From NCBI GenBank assembly GCA_963556195.1, contig OY744529.1, forward strand, positions 57,918,580-57,982,579: DNA of 64,000 nucleotides. Direction: 5' to 3'. Of this stretch, positions 34,156-45,835 are shown in pieces. Below the pieces are notes generated by a model. That model searched no databases, had not been told where the DNA came from, and was given only the letters and a program-made list of their open reading frames with translations. Position 1 is the stretch's first letter. The number at the start of each line of letters is the position of its first letter. The DNA comes from Sepiola atlantica. Its lineage: Eukaryota > Mollusca > Cephalopoda > Sepiida > Sepiolidae. A program made the position numbers and the translations under genes.

Positions 34156-37118
34156 TATTAGACGGGTCCAGAAAACCCCTACCTCAAAAAATGTCAACAT
34201 TTTGTTTTTTAGTGGTTTCATTTAATGTTCGGTCTACTCTAAATCATACTAAAAGTTGGACAAGATCGCAGTATGGGAAAGTTTCAAATTTCGAATATGA
34301 CTTGTTTTGATTTACAAGTCATTTTCCATTTACATGTGAAGCACTAACTCGGTCAGTTTTCATGATAAATCAATACATCTTGGATTTTTACCCAAGTTTT
34401 CATGGTTAATCCTTCACATGAAAAGGGTTACCAGTAATGTCAAATAAACCCTTATACCATATCTAGGGGTACCCGACCCCTGAACATCTCATTACATCTA
34501 CATTGGTACCCGTACACATAAACCCCTTATTGCACTCACCCAGGAGGTTCACAAACAGGCATATGGGTGTTTATTTTTATATGAGTACCAGTGATGAATT
34601 ATTACTTTCTTCAATTAATTGGGCCTCTTATCTCTGTATATAATTGAACTTGTTTTATAAGGTATAGGATTCCTGGGAAAACAACTGAAAAATTCAAAGA
34701 GACCACGATTTACCCCATTAAAAACTTCCCTCGCAAACAATTTATTAGATCCATACTAATCACCATATACTAATACACATATATTTTCGTATATTTTCAG
34801 GGTCAAACATGAGTTCAGTAACCAGTAGAGAAACTTGTCCTTTATGCGAACGGGATTTGGACTGTGATGAGACCGTGGTGCTTCAAGAAAAGTGTGCTGC
34901 AGTATCGAAAGAGATGGCAAAGTCATTGTTGAAGCCGGAACTAGTGTTCCCATAAACAAAAAGGCATTGCTTTAGCCTCAAAAAAGGATGATTCTGCTCG
35001 GCCAGTAAAAAGGGGCGCTCGTGTTTCTCTGGGACAATATGACAGTAAAACGCATTGCTTTTTCTGTGGATCTGATACTACGAAAAAAGACTATAAACGA
35101 AAAAGCGAGGGAAAGATTTGCTATGTGATGACATGCATTTGCAAAACAAGAGGGGGTGAGTGGGCCACTGCTATTCAAGGTCGGATCGAATCGATCATCA
35201 TGCTGTAGACTGTGTGTACCACTAGTCATGTAACGCCAACTTCCATACAATGCAAAGCATTCCAAGACAGTTCACGTCAGTTAAATTAACCAAACGTCGA
35301 AAAAGTGGAAGACCAAAAGAGGGCGATCAGTATAAAGCATTCGAATGGGTGTGTGTATTCTTGGAGGAAAACGATGAGAAACAGATAACGATATATGACT
35401 TTGTCGCTTAAATGAGAGAATACTTACGAGATAGTAAATCAACAGCATATGGAAACCAGTTCCTCAAGGAAAATCTGATGAGTCGATATGGAAATTCTTT
35501 ATTTGTGACCAAAGACCGTTGTGGTGTCGCAAACATTGTGATATTTAGGGAGAAAACCTGTGACACTCTTCGTGAATACTACAATTCACCCCCGACAGAT
35601 GATAAGGAAGCACAACAATGATCAATTCTCAAAACCGCAGCGAAACTCATCAACGCTTTCTTTCACTTCAACCAGACTACTCCCAGCTGGCAAGGCATGA
35701 TGCACCTGATGTATAAGGAGTGCGAATATATAGGGCATTGCTGGATGGCAGTGGACTCAAGGAGACAGTATATGGTGAAAATGCCGTCATACACATAATG
35801 AGCGGAAATGCAGGGCAACAAGAATTTCGTGGCCACCTGCTGGTGGATCAATGTGCCACATGTCAGATTGAACGTGATTTTCAGGACTAAGTAGAGGAAC
35901 TTGAGCGGCTGTACATTCTGATGGAGACTGGTGAATGTGACTTGAAGTCATTGTTGGAATCAGATTCCATCTGTATGATTTACAACAGTCTAACTCTTAT
36001 AAGGGATGAACTGGTAAAGGCCTCCAAAACAAGCAATCTATGGATAAACTATCAGCACATGCTTGGAATTGCTAGGGCACGTATTGCAGCTGATCGAATG
36101 GAGTCTTTGGAACTGCGTCTCGGTGCTGTCTTCGCTTGCCTGTTAATATTCGCAGCCACTGGTCATTCAAATTATCTGAAGTCACCTCGTCGAAATCTCC
36201 AGAAGATGTATGCCTTGAAAGATAACAAAAGTTCCAGTTTTGATTTGACATAAGCAGACGCAGTAGACAATATTGGGCTATTCTTGGCTCCGATCTTGTC
36301 AGCGAGCAAACACTAATGCGCTCACTCAAAATACATGGTAGGCTCACACGGAGTAGTGTGATGTCCGAGCACCAGAGAACAGTTTGTCGTCCACTATGGT
36401 ATTCGCTTACAACCTTGCCATGCAATAACTTACCGCACGAAGTTACACAACAAGCGAACAAAATAAGGAGTTGTCTGCCTCTTAAGTGAGAAGAGATGAG
36501 ACAAACGTCGAGAAAGTTGTAGAGCAACTAGACAGCTTTAAACTGTTTTCAGGCGATGAATTTTTACGCAATAGTTTTATTCAGATAATTCATTGCAATT
36601 GTTCGGAAGGATGCAATAATCTTAGGTGTACCTGCAAGAGGCATGGACTAGAATGTACAAGTGCATGTGGACTTTGCCAAGATGGAAATTGTGATATGAA
36701 AAATGATTCAGTGGAAGATGATGAGAAATTAAAAGTTTGTAAAAAGTACTGTGATGTAAGTGAATCAGGGTGAATGGAACAAGGGTAATATGCGTAAGGG
36801 TACCCATTGATATTGTATAAGGGTTTATTTGGCATCACTGGAAAACCCTTTTCATGTGAAGGATTAACCATGAAAATGTTGGTAAAAATCCAAGATTTAT
36901 TGATTTATCATGAAAGCTGATCGAATTAGTGCTTCACATTTAAATGGAAAAAGACTTGTAAACCAAAAAAAATCATATTCAAAATTTGGCACTTTCCCGT
37001 ACTCGGATCTTGTCCAACTTTTAGTATGTTGTAGGCTAGACCCAATCGAACACAAAACCACCAAAAAACAAAATGTTGCGATAATTTGGGGTCAATCAGT
37101 ATTTTGTCCCGTCTATAT
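34156..37118 (+). mobile_element. TIR transposon of an unplaced family, ~320-bp TIRs
   Basis: 34159-34475 and 36798-37115 are inverted copies of each other at roughly 80% identity by eye. Both ends read TAGACGGG. TAT flanks both sides (34156-34158 and 37116-37118), a possible 3-bp target duplication. Between the repeats lies one decayed gene on the plus strand that almost fills the element, its stop 24 bp before the right TIR. This is the layout of an autonomous-type DNA transposon whose coding region has since been deleted internally. I cannot assign the family to a named superfamily. Confidence 0.75.
34809..36773 (+). pseudogene. Large zinc-finger/CXC TE protein, internally deleted
   Basis: An ATG at 34809 follows a TATATTTTCAG acceptor-like site. 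Blocks in order: N-terminal zinc finger CPLCERDLDCDET; HCFFCGSDTTKKD (about 35.05 kb); GRPKEGDQYKAFEWVCVFLEEND and QITIYDFVA (about 35.3 kb); ILKTAAKLIN; PSWQGMMHLMY (about 35.7 kb); NLWINYQHMLGIARARIAADR (about 36.05 kb); EQTLMRSLK and LTRSSVMSEHQ (about 36.3 kb). Last is an open C-terminus with a CXC cysteine cluster: CNCSEGCNNLRCTCKRHGLE then CTSACGLC at 36591-36690. The middle and the PIN-like part are missing. Stops and frameshifts are numerous. The same blocks occur at 58.8-62.2 kb. Function is unknown; a nuclease or transposase role is inference. Confidence 0.7.
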
Positions 37119-38980
37119 GGCATATCTTATTAAAATATATATCCTAATAATTCGTATTATTTTATTCATTGTTTATTTGGTAGTAATTACATTCAATATG
37201 GATTATGTTCTTTTATATGACAGGGGCACGTTCGAAAATTAATGTTTACCTTTGGAGTGAATTTCTATTTAAGTCACCTAAATTACTTAGTGTTATAGCA
37301 CGTTGCATCGTACACGTGTAATGCCGAAATGCCGGGAAAAAAGTTGCTATCTTTATAAACAAGTCGATGTAGAGGCTACCAAAAGAAGAATGATAACTCG
37401 AGTTCATGTTTTCATTTTAAAGGTTTTGGACCACATAACGTAGGACAGAACGATTAACCATTTCAGTTAGACTGGCTATAAAATAAGCGTACATTACTCT
37501 TCCTCCATAGATGCATGGAAACACATTGTTTTATTAAATTTGCTTTCATACTCTAAATGTGATTATCGACAATAATCTGTTTTTATGTATTTATTTTTAA
37601 ATTAAACTTTTTAAAATTGTCAAATAACGAAGCGGTGTCTATTCCGAAGCTAAAACCGGAATTACAATGTATCGATTATATAAATGAAAGTTGTCGTTAG
37701 AAACGACCCCACATCATCGAGTATGACCCTAAATACACTCTGATCTTTATTTTCCTGGGATTACCAGAGACTAAATTACTGCATACTAATCATTAAAAGA
37801 TACTTTCTTCTATTCTTATTGTTAATTGTTCCATAAACGTCTATATTTCTATTGTATTTAACCAGTTGCCAGTATTGGGATTTTCCCCGTTAGTATGAAG
37901 GACGAAGACTGTAGTCCGCTGGAAGAATAGTGTGTGGCATATAAACGTGACTATACAAGAACAGAGATAACAAACAACGTGGGTAGATAACGAAAGGATA
38001 TTTATATGGATAAAAAGAGAAGAAAGAAAGAGAATGTTGCTTGCAAAAGAAGTGCCTTTGCGGACTCACTGAAAATGCCTTGTAACAGGATTCCTTCTGG
38101 GAACAAGGCTGTGAAGAATAGTTCAGAACATCAAGATGGCTTCTTTCACTCAAATGGGCACTGCATACACACTCGACTGAATTAGCCCGCATGGTGTGAA
38201 AAGACAGTGGCTACTGTCTTATCGGCTATAGGGTGGGATAGCCGACTGCTGTAAATACTGGAGGGCCTATTCATTATGGCCTCGTGCGTACTATATACGC
38301 TAAAAATCATGTGCCTGCTCGCATCTGCCGCAGCAGAGGAGAAACGATGTTGACGGCAGCGAAGGCTGGAGAGAGAGACCGATATTTTCAAAATAGGCGC
38401 TCTCCTGGGTTTTCTGCAGAGATTGAAGCAGTGGTCTGTGATTGGCTGATTTTCATCTAATCAGAGGGCACTTAGAATTCACTGCGCTTAATAATAATTC
38501 CAATACCAGAGAGAGGGGAGAAAAAGGGAGAGGGATAAGTTTTAAAAGAAAGCTGTTACACACATTTTTTACTCTATTTTGTTATCCTTGCTCCTGGGTA
38601 ACGCTGATTATTCCTTCTAATAATATTTGGACATTATTGTAAATTGGCGAACATTATGGAATCCATCTGTCAAAACATTTTGTTAAAATGCGGCGAGCGG
38701 ACAACAATTCTAAAGCCATTATTGCAACTATAAGTTATGCTAAGGCATTGTGGTAAAGTTCAACGCAGGTAAACAAACTGAACGACGTGCCCTGGAAACC
38801 AAGTGGAGGCCGGAAATACGCTATTCTATTTTTATCCCAGCTTAGATGTTCCATTGCGTCGAATTACCCCAATCTAATAACAAAGCTTGCAGTTTTGTAA
38901 CAAAAATAATTATTTAAAAATGTATCTACGTTAAACAAAGTTCAAGTTCGAGTGAATGAGAAACACCTTAGTCCATGTTT
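37119..38980. other. Unassigned DNA
   Basis: AT-rich to 37.85 kb. 37.87-38.45 kb is more balanced, with frames on the minus strand (37890-38192, 38182-38391) that match nothing I know. No RNA gene seen. Confidence 0.4.
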
Positions 38981-38987
38981 CCCCTCT

Positions 38988-39013
38988 CCTCCCTCCCTCC
39001 CTCCCTCCCTCCC
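38988..39013. repeat. (CCCT)n microsatellite
   Basis: CTCCCTCCCTCCC run. Confidence 0.9.
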
Positions 39014-39197
39014 CTTCGGAGCCCCCTTCCTCCTCCTTGAAGAATACTAAGACGGCGTGATCGCTACTATTTTGCATTCAGAAACCACCAGTCTTACAAG
39101 CACGTCTGATGATTCTCATTTTGGCGAGAAGAAATAAATTATAACGTGAAATGACTGGATTGTTGGCTTGAGTTATTGATCAGTATCAAAGCCTCTG

Positions 39198-39198
<1 letters not shown>

Positions 39199-39263
<65 letters not shown>
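39199..39263. repeat. (TA)n microsatellite
   Basis: Uninterrupted TA run followed by AAATGAGGCGAAA, a phrase repeated at 39418. Confidence 0.97.
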
Positions 39264-39267
<4 letters not shown>

Positions 39268-39411
39268 GAGGCGAAAAGCCTATAAAAGCATGCTTAGATG
39301 CGATATTTATTAATAAAATAAAAATCAGAACATATTTTTTCTCTTTTACTTTTTCATTTTTTACTTTGATTTTTTGGCTAATAATTTCTTTTAAACATCT
39401 TTTTTAAGAAT

Positions 39412-39763
39412 TTATTAATAAATGAGGCGAAAACTTCGTTGTGGTTGAGTTTAGAGAAAAAGCTTGTGTGGTGCAAGATCAGGTTAATAGGAAGTTTTCA
39501 TTTTCAATACGTCGATGTTATTTTTATTCTTTGTTCGGTGTTCATCATTCGTTCCTTAGTGCTCATAATTGAACGACCTGAAAAAGAGGAATTTTTTTAA
39601 ATGCAATGTTTGCAGAAAGCTAAGATTACAGTTATGTTAGATGATAACTATAGAGTCAAATTAACACTTACCGGCTGCAATGTCCTATATCCTATGGGCA
39701 AATATTGCTTGAATGAAGCAGTATTTATATAGAGAATTATTCACTCTCAGACTGGCAGCCAAT
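39412..39763 (-). other. Candidate small two-exon transcription unit
   Basis: Minus strand. An inverted CCAAT box lies at 39763-39759, and TATAAATAC at 39729-39721 would set initiation near 39700. CAGCCG|GTAAGTG gives a donor at 39671. A 94-bp intron contains CTAAC-type branch sequence and ends CCTCTTTTTCAG at 39578. Exon 2 opens ATG at 39566 and reads 20 codons (MSTKERMMNTEQRIKITSTY) to TGA at 39504. AATAAA follows at about 39420. Every element is a consensus hit but short, so this may be coincidence. There is no protein homology. Confidence 0.25.
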
Positions 39764-40700
39764 CAGAATTCATATAATGAACTTGCCCTACTTGGCATTG
39801 TGGAGCAGTCCAGCTTTCATATAAACTGACTTTTTGGTTACTTGAGTCTTTACTTATCTTGCTGATCAACTGGTCGTACAGTTGAGCCCTAAGTATCAAA
39901 TTCTATAATAACAAAACCTGCTTCTCTCTCTTTCATCCATAACTCGACTAGTATATCCAGTCCCGATACTTTTAAGACTGACCTAGTATATACTAATATC
40001 TACGTATCTTTGATCTGGAAACTGAAGTCTATAGGTAAAATTAAGAAATGTATTTTAAGTATTAAGGGACAGAATATATTACAGAAAATATATGTCGATT
40101 CGTATTTTATATTGTTCTAGTTATTAGTTCCTTGATCAAAAAATTGTCTGGTGTATAGAGCTTGTGAAGTTTTGTCCGGACTTTCAACACACTTTTCAAG
40201 ACTTAATAAAACGGTTAAAACTTCCATTATTGGAAATGATTCAGTGAAGTTGAAAGTTTGAATTTATCAATATAAATTTTGGACAATTTTTACACACTTT
40301 TATACTTTATTTATTTGTTATGCCTGCATATGGGCGAATCTGACTTGTTTACAATCTTTTCAATGCAAACCTTAAAATAACAATAATAAATAATATTGCA
40401 CAAATGATTTGCACTATAAATAGTGTAAATTGAACTGAATTTGATTTGTATATAAAATGATGTTCAATAGTTCACCGATAGTCCCAAAAATGCTTTCTTA
40501 AATTATTTTATTACAAATATTTCTAAATCCATCTAATTCCATTTCTCTGCCAAAGTGTACCCCAAATATATTACTCTATTATCAAAAAGATTCAATTGAA
40601 CAATGGAACTATTTTTATCCGAAAACTAATAGGATTATGTGCGAACTTTAAGTTTACTAAAAACTGGTGCCCATTGTATTTAATACTTGTTTAAATGAAC
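39764..40700. other. AT-rich spacer
   Basis: No feature recognised. Confidence 0.45.
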
Positions 40701-40707
40701 GATATAT

Positions 40708-40871
<164 letters not shown>

Positions 40872-41237
40872 TATGATTCAAATTTCACGGTATTGTAATC
40901 TTAACAAAAATAAAACTAATAAAAAATAAAAATAATTGCACGTAGTTTTGCTGTATTATCAAGGAGACACATCTCTGATGAATATTTATTTTAAGCTATT
41001 TAGAACAGTTCAATTTCATGAATACATGTTCTCGCCAAAAAACTTTAAAACGTATCACATTTTATTTCTTACGTGAAAGTGAAATCGACCAAAAAATGTT
41101 CACCAAAAATCAAATAAGTACTAGATTTTATTAATTTTTACCGACTTATTTACAATAATCTGAACAGTATTATTGAAAAAATCTGTCGAAACATGTTTTT
41201 CTCTCCTCTCTTACAAAATTTTTGACCTTCAAGTAGC

Positions 41238-41762
41238 AGAAGTGTTAATTGCTGCAATTTACTCAAAGATAATGTCCGAAACATACAAAATGGTATCATT
41301 GTTAAACCTTATTAATCTTTTAATTGCTGTAATTTACTCAAAGATAATGCAATTAATAAATACAACTAATACTTTTTTGTCCGAAACATACAAAATGCTA
41401 TCATTGTTAAACCTTATTAATCTCTTAATTGCTGCAATTTACTCAAAGATAATGCAATTAATAAATACAATTAATTCTTTTTTGTCCGAAACATACAAAA
41501 TGTTATCATCGTTAAATCGTATTCATCTTTTAATTGCTGCAATTTACTCAAAGATAATGGTTTAACGATGATAACATTTTGTATTTTTCGGACAAAAAAG
41601 AATTAATTGTATTTATTAATTGCATTATCTTTGAGTAAATTGCAGCAATTAAAAAATGTTATCATCGTTAAACCATATTAATTTTTTAATTGCTGCAATT
41701 TACTCAAAGATAATGCAATTAATAAATACAATTAATACTTTTTTGTCCAAAATATACAAAGA
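41238..41762. repeat. 105-bp tandem repeat with one inverted unit
   Basis: GCTGCAATTTACTCAAAGAT begins at 41251, 41326 (with one change), 41431, 41536 and 41692. Spacing is 105 bp between the middle units; the first unit has a 30-bp deletion. 41562-41660 is the same unit in reverse complement, so the array folds back on itself. The frame 41173-41565 (SETYKMLSLLNLINLLIA repeated) is open only because 105 is a multiple of three. Confidence 0.9.
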
Positions 41763-43371
41763 AAATGGGAAAATCAACTAAATCATTGAATTCTTTGTTG
41801 ATGTATGATATTTTTCTCTAATTGCCTGTAAAAATGTTTAATGCAATTTTCGCCAAAATGTCTAGTATTGGTTTTAATGCTATTGCTACACACTACGTCT
41901 GTAGTCTTCGAGTTTATCAGTTCAAACGATTTACAAGTAAATAAAGCTGAATAGTCATATTAAAATGTGTTTAATACATTTTTCCGTTTACTTGTTTCAG
42001 TTTATTTCTAATAAACTTATAATTTTAACCATTTTTTGTGGCCAAAAACTTTTTATTAATATTTGTTTACATTTTTTCAAGTGTTTCTAAAAAGATTATG
42101 TTTAGGGTTCTTTATATTTCTTTCTTTTAATTATTTACTGTGATAACAGTTACGCAAAATTAGGTTAACGAATGGAATGTGTGTGGTAAGATTTAGTCGC
42201 ATCTTGAATTCAAGGCTGGGTTTTTTTGACAGGTTGTAATTGGGAAAATTCGGTAAATTATTAGAATAAACATTTGTTTTTGTTGTTTACAAAAGAATGT
42301 GTAAAAATAAGTACAGATTCTAATAAATACGGTGCGCTAATCGGAAAACGAGGCGGGAAATGCTGCTTGATTTTGACAAGCGACAGCGTCCTGTGCTTTG
42401 CTCCCCCATTTTGCCCTGTTGACTATAGAGAAATGAGTGTTAAAGTAAGCAATAAATGTTATTTATTTCCAGTCTACCTTTTGTTCATACCTTCTGGAAA
42501 AAAACAACTATCCAAATACTAAACGATTCTACTGCCGAAGGAAGAAACAAAGTACCAAGTTTCAGTCTTTTTATATATTACAGCTTGACGAGTTACAAGC
42601 AAATCCTCCCAACGAAGATAATGGCTACGTGACACATAACCCTAAGAAGCAACGCCACGCATAACCATTTGAATTAGATTACAGACTTACGTGAAAACTT
42701 TTTGAGGAAAAATAAGCGGCACGTTACAAATGCATTTTAAGATTCATTTTTGTGCAGAAAGACATTTTTTATGTAAATGAATTTTAATATTTACTAAATT
42801 GGAGAAAATGATTGGTGAAAATTGGAGAAAATATTTTACCGCTAAACCCGAACATTACTGCACAACAAAATATTCTGTAAACAAAAATAAATATTTAATA
42901 TTAAAATGATATTGAAGTTTGCTTCAGGCATTGCGCGTGTTGTGTAAGAAGTTGTTTTTAAGGCAATGCCAATGTAAATGTGGTTGAAGACGCCGTTTGG
43001 TACAAGTAAAGATTAATAAATAAAAATGACAATATATACAATTAATTTTAGAGCTATTACCTCCTTCCGACTTCCGAGCGAAAATACTCTCCGAATTTAG
43101 TAGGGATTTCTTTTTAAGAAAGAAGGTGATACCTCAAAAATTAAAATAATAATAATAAAAATATGGCATCATACCGGACTACCCTAATTCAATATAGTAG
43201 GTTGGCAAATAAATAATTAATTGAAAATTATTGAATTATTAATTGTCATTTCATCTATTAAGCTGTGCCTCTTATCAAACGGTGTCTTCAACAAAAATGG
43301 CTTTGGCATGGTCTGCAAAAAGATTTGACTTTTTAAATATTGAATAATTTCACTTTATTTTTATCAGTTAT
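41763..43371. other. AT-rich spacer
   Basis: The small frame 42274-42522 matches nothing. The sequence 42340-42440 is less AT-rich, but I cannot support a gene. Confidence 0.4.
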
Positions 43372-43410
43372 AATTGCATTTAAAGATAATTATTATCTTT
43401 AAATGCAATT
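43372..43410. repeat. Perfect 39-bp palindrome
   Basis: 19-bp arms AATTGCATTTAAAGATAAT and its complement around a single T. Confidence 0.95.
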
Positions 43411-43436
43411 TCAAGCTAATCTGGAATCTAAAAAAT

Positions 43437-43454
43437 ATATATTATTATTATTAT

Positions 43455-43528
<74 letters not shown>
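43437..43528. repeat. (ATT)n(TAG)n trinucleotide microsatellite
   Basis: About 90 bp of ATT then TAG repeats. The minus frame reads a leucine run that is not a real protein tail. Confidence 0.97.
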
Positions 43529-43639
43529 TATTACCATTATTTCGGGGTACCCGGTAAGATCCGACAAGAATGACAAAGAACAGAATGTATATCGAAAAAC
43601 TTTGGTTTTCTTTATTTCCCATCACCGGATAGTTTACGC

Positions 43640-44070
43640 CGGCTACGCACATACATACAAAAAAAATCTTTTGACATACTTTTGTCTCATGAAAGTTTTT
43701 TTTTGCTGAGGTCAAAGACTTGTTTTCTGCTAGAAACTCGTTCATATATACATCCGATTGGAAAGCAATTTGCTCTGTATTGTCTATCCGAGCATGAACT
43801 GAAGCAATTGTTCCACAAGCACTTCCAATTGTCTGTTTGATGACATACAAGTCAGGGGATTCCTTCAGTGTACAAACTTGCTTATCAGTCGCATTTTTAG
43901 TCAACGGACATGAAAGCCTAACAGCAAGACGGGCTTGGGTACCATAGCCAATAAAGCTTCATCGGTGCCATAAACATCGGTAAACTCTCATTTTTCCGGT
44001 ACTTCGATACTCCTATCACCAAGCACTCCGGTTCTTCGCGTTTCTGAGACCACCGCCTTTCAAGTTTCGC
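43640..44070 (-). pseudogene. Ubiquitin C-terminal hydrolase (UCH) pseudogene
   Basis: The minus strand reads EFTDVYGTDEALLAMVPKPV (44010-43940, one frame), then, after a shift, DLYVIKQTIGSACGTIASVH (about 43850-43790) and QSDVYMNEFLAENKSL. This matches the peptidase C12 (UCH-L1/L3) N-terminal half: the 'fvDvyGld-elLamvP-PV' block and the QTIG-ACGT block with the active-site cysteine. The histidine and aspartate half is not recognisable. The two blocks lie in different frames with stops between, and no intron separates them. A processed pseudogene is the simplest reading. UCH normally trims ubiquitin C-termini in the cytosol. Confidence 0.65.
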
Positions 44071-44189
44071 TTGCATTGTGGAACCTTCTTCTTTTTTACA
44101 GTTATCAAGTCGCTTTCTTTCTTTCTTTCTCAACGTCCCAACCACAATGGACTCGTCCACGATTCATTTTTGCCACTCTTCATTATCTT

Positions 44190-44360
44190 ACATTATTAGT
44201 GTTAGTATCATTATTATTTACTCACTAGAAGTTCTCACACAGATCATCAGTGATAGCTCACCGACAACCGGTGGTATTCCCTGGAGTCTGAGTGACAACA
44301 AGTCTTCCCAGATTTCCAGTATTCTCCACCTCTTTTCGATAGCCACCGCAAATAAACTTG
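44190..44360. repeat. Dispersed repeat hosting the Merlin insertion (left part)
   Basis: TTTACTCACTAGAAGTTCTC, then CCCTGGAGTCTGAGTGACAA and CCAGATTTCCAGTATTCT, match 46380-46520. The right part continues at 45645-45835 (TAGTATCACAACAG to CCTTGACCC) and matches 46535-46685. Both copies have ATT repeats at the left end, which would be a 3' microsatellite tail on the minus strand. Confidence 0.85.
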
Positions 44361-45652
44361 GGCACTTGTATAGATCGAGTACACAAGCCGAAATTTATTT
44401 TAGAAGAGTTCCAATGGTGTAAGAAGGGGCAGACAACTTTCTTTTTTTTAAGTACATAATTTCTAGCTTCTCCGAAAATGGACGTAATCGACGTGAATGC
44501 CTTGAATATGCGCGAATTATTATATTTAACAAGTACTCAACAAAAAGTGGTGGCTTTTTTGCAAGCGCAGAGACTCCTTTCTTCCACCGAGAGATGCACC
44601 TGCGGAGTGGAAATGGAAATGACACCCATAAAGAAAACTGATGGATTTCGGTGGAGATGTCCAAAGTGTCACAGAGCCAGGTCAATTAGGAAGGGCAGTT
44701 TCTTTTTCCAATCAAAAATACCCTTAGATGACCTAGTAATATTTATGTACCTATGGGCATATAAAAGTGCCAATTTTATTAAGTATCCGCAAATTCTGGG
44801 AGGCGAGGGTCGAAGCGTGGAGATGGACGAAAGTCTATTTTCACGCCGTAAATATAACACTGGCCGTATTCCACGACAACTTTGGGTTTTTGGTGGCTAT
44901 GAAAAGGACACTAAATCGTTTTTTTTAGTGACGGTCCCGTCCAGAGATGCCGCCACATTAATCGCAATAATAAAACAATATGTGCGCCCAGGTACCACAA
45001 TCACATCCGATTGCTGGCGCGCATATGATCGACTTGGATCTGAAGGATTTCACCATTTGCGTGTAAATCATAAGTATAATTTTGTCGATCCTTCGACAGG
45101 TGCGACAACCAATCATGTGGAAAGCATGTGGCAACAAGCCAAGAGGAGGAACTAATTAGAAAGTGGGACCCATACGCAAATGGTGGAATCTTATTTATCA
45201 GAATTTATGTGGCGGCAGAAATTTTCCGCAAACCCCTACAGAGTCTTTTTGAACAAATTTCTGAATTCTATCCCGTTTACAAAAACAAAATCAAGAGAAG
45301 AAAAAAAACAGAAAAATTTATTTTTTAAACTATAAAAAAAATCAAAAATGTTTTAAACCAAAACCGATGGCTGTTCGTTTTGAAATGAAAAAATATACTG
45401 TTGATTTTCCCAAATTCTATTTTCTTCAATAAATGTTATATCAATATGCTGTTGATTTTCTCAAATTGTTATTTCTTCGAAAAATGTTCGATTAATTGAA
45501 TTTGCATGACTTCTTATTTAAAAGATGGATATTTTCCATTTTCGGAGAAATTGCGTACTAAAAAAAGAGAGTTATATGCCCTTTGCACCATTGAAACTCT
45601 TCTAAAATAAATTTCGGCTCGTGTACCCGAACTATACAAGTTCCTAAAATTG
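44353..45652 (+). mobile_element. Merlin transposon, 1284 bp, with TIRs and TSD
   Basis: The element is 44361-45644. Ends read GGCACTTGTATAG and (right, complement) GGAACTTGTATAG. Inverted repeats of ~120 bp match throughout (44361-44480 against 45536-45644), including AACTCTTCTAAAATAAATTT. TAAACTTG (44353-44360) and TAAAATTG (45645-45652) are an 8-bp target duplication with one difference. It interrupts a dispersed repeat whose uninterrupted copy at 46380-46690 reads TGAATTCG at that point, with no element. GG-starting TIRs and 8-9-bp duplications are the Merlin signature. Confidence 0.92.
44478..45335 (+). pseudogene. Merlin (ISXO2/IS1595-like) DDE transposase
   Basis: 285 codons from ATG 44478 to TAA 45333, with one in-frame TAA at codon 226 (45153-45155) and no frameshift. 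The N-terminal zinc ribbon has C40-x-C42 and C61-x2-C64, followed by RKGSFFFQSKIPLDDL and the YLWAYKSA helix. The DDE nuclease shows D117 (VEMDES), D178 (TSDCWRAYDRLG) and E215 (TNHVESMW). Beyond the stop, the same frame continues THTQMVESYLSEFMWRQKF, the normal C-terminus. The stretch between YKSANFIKYP and LGGEG is short for the family; the usual W-NFCR-VC segment is absent, so I infer a ~30-residue deletion. It would cut and paste its own ends in the nucleus. Probably inactive as it stands. Confidence 0.9.
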
Positions 45653-45835
45653 TAGTATCACAACAGCCGTTTACCATTGATTTCTCGCTGGTAAGGACCA
45701 TTGGTCTTCTCTGGGATTTGGGTTGCACTAAACCTCCCCAAGGTCTCAGCAGTCTCTTCACTTCCAGTGGAGGTCTGGTTTGTGCTGTCCCTCCTCGGTC
45801 TTCTCATCCTCCTTGACCCTATGATAATATTTTGT
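45653..45835. repeat. Dispersed repeat hosting the Merlin insertion (right part)
   Basis: TAGTATCACAACAG...TTACCATTGATTTCT...GACC...TTGGTCTTCTCTG to CTCCTTGACCC, matching 46535-46685. Confidence 0.85.

Noticed and set aside
41173..41565. A 130-residue repetitive protein
   Set aside because: The frame is open only because the 105-bp tandem unit is divisible by three. One unit is inverted and the frame ends there.
43428..43560. A leucine-rich C-terminal tail on the UCH pseudogene
   Set aside because: It is the TAG trinucleotide microsatellite read on the minus strand.
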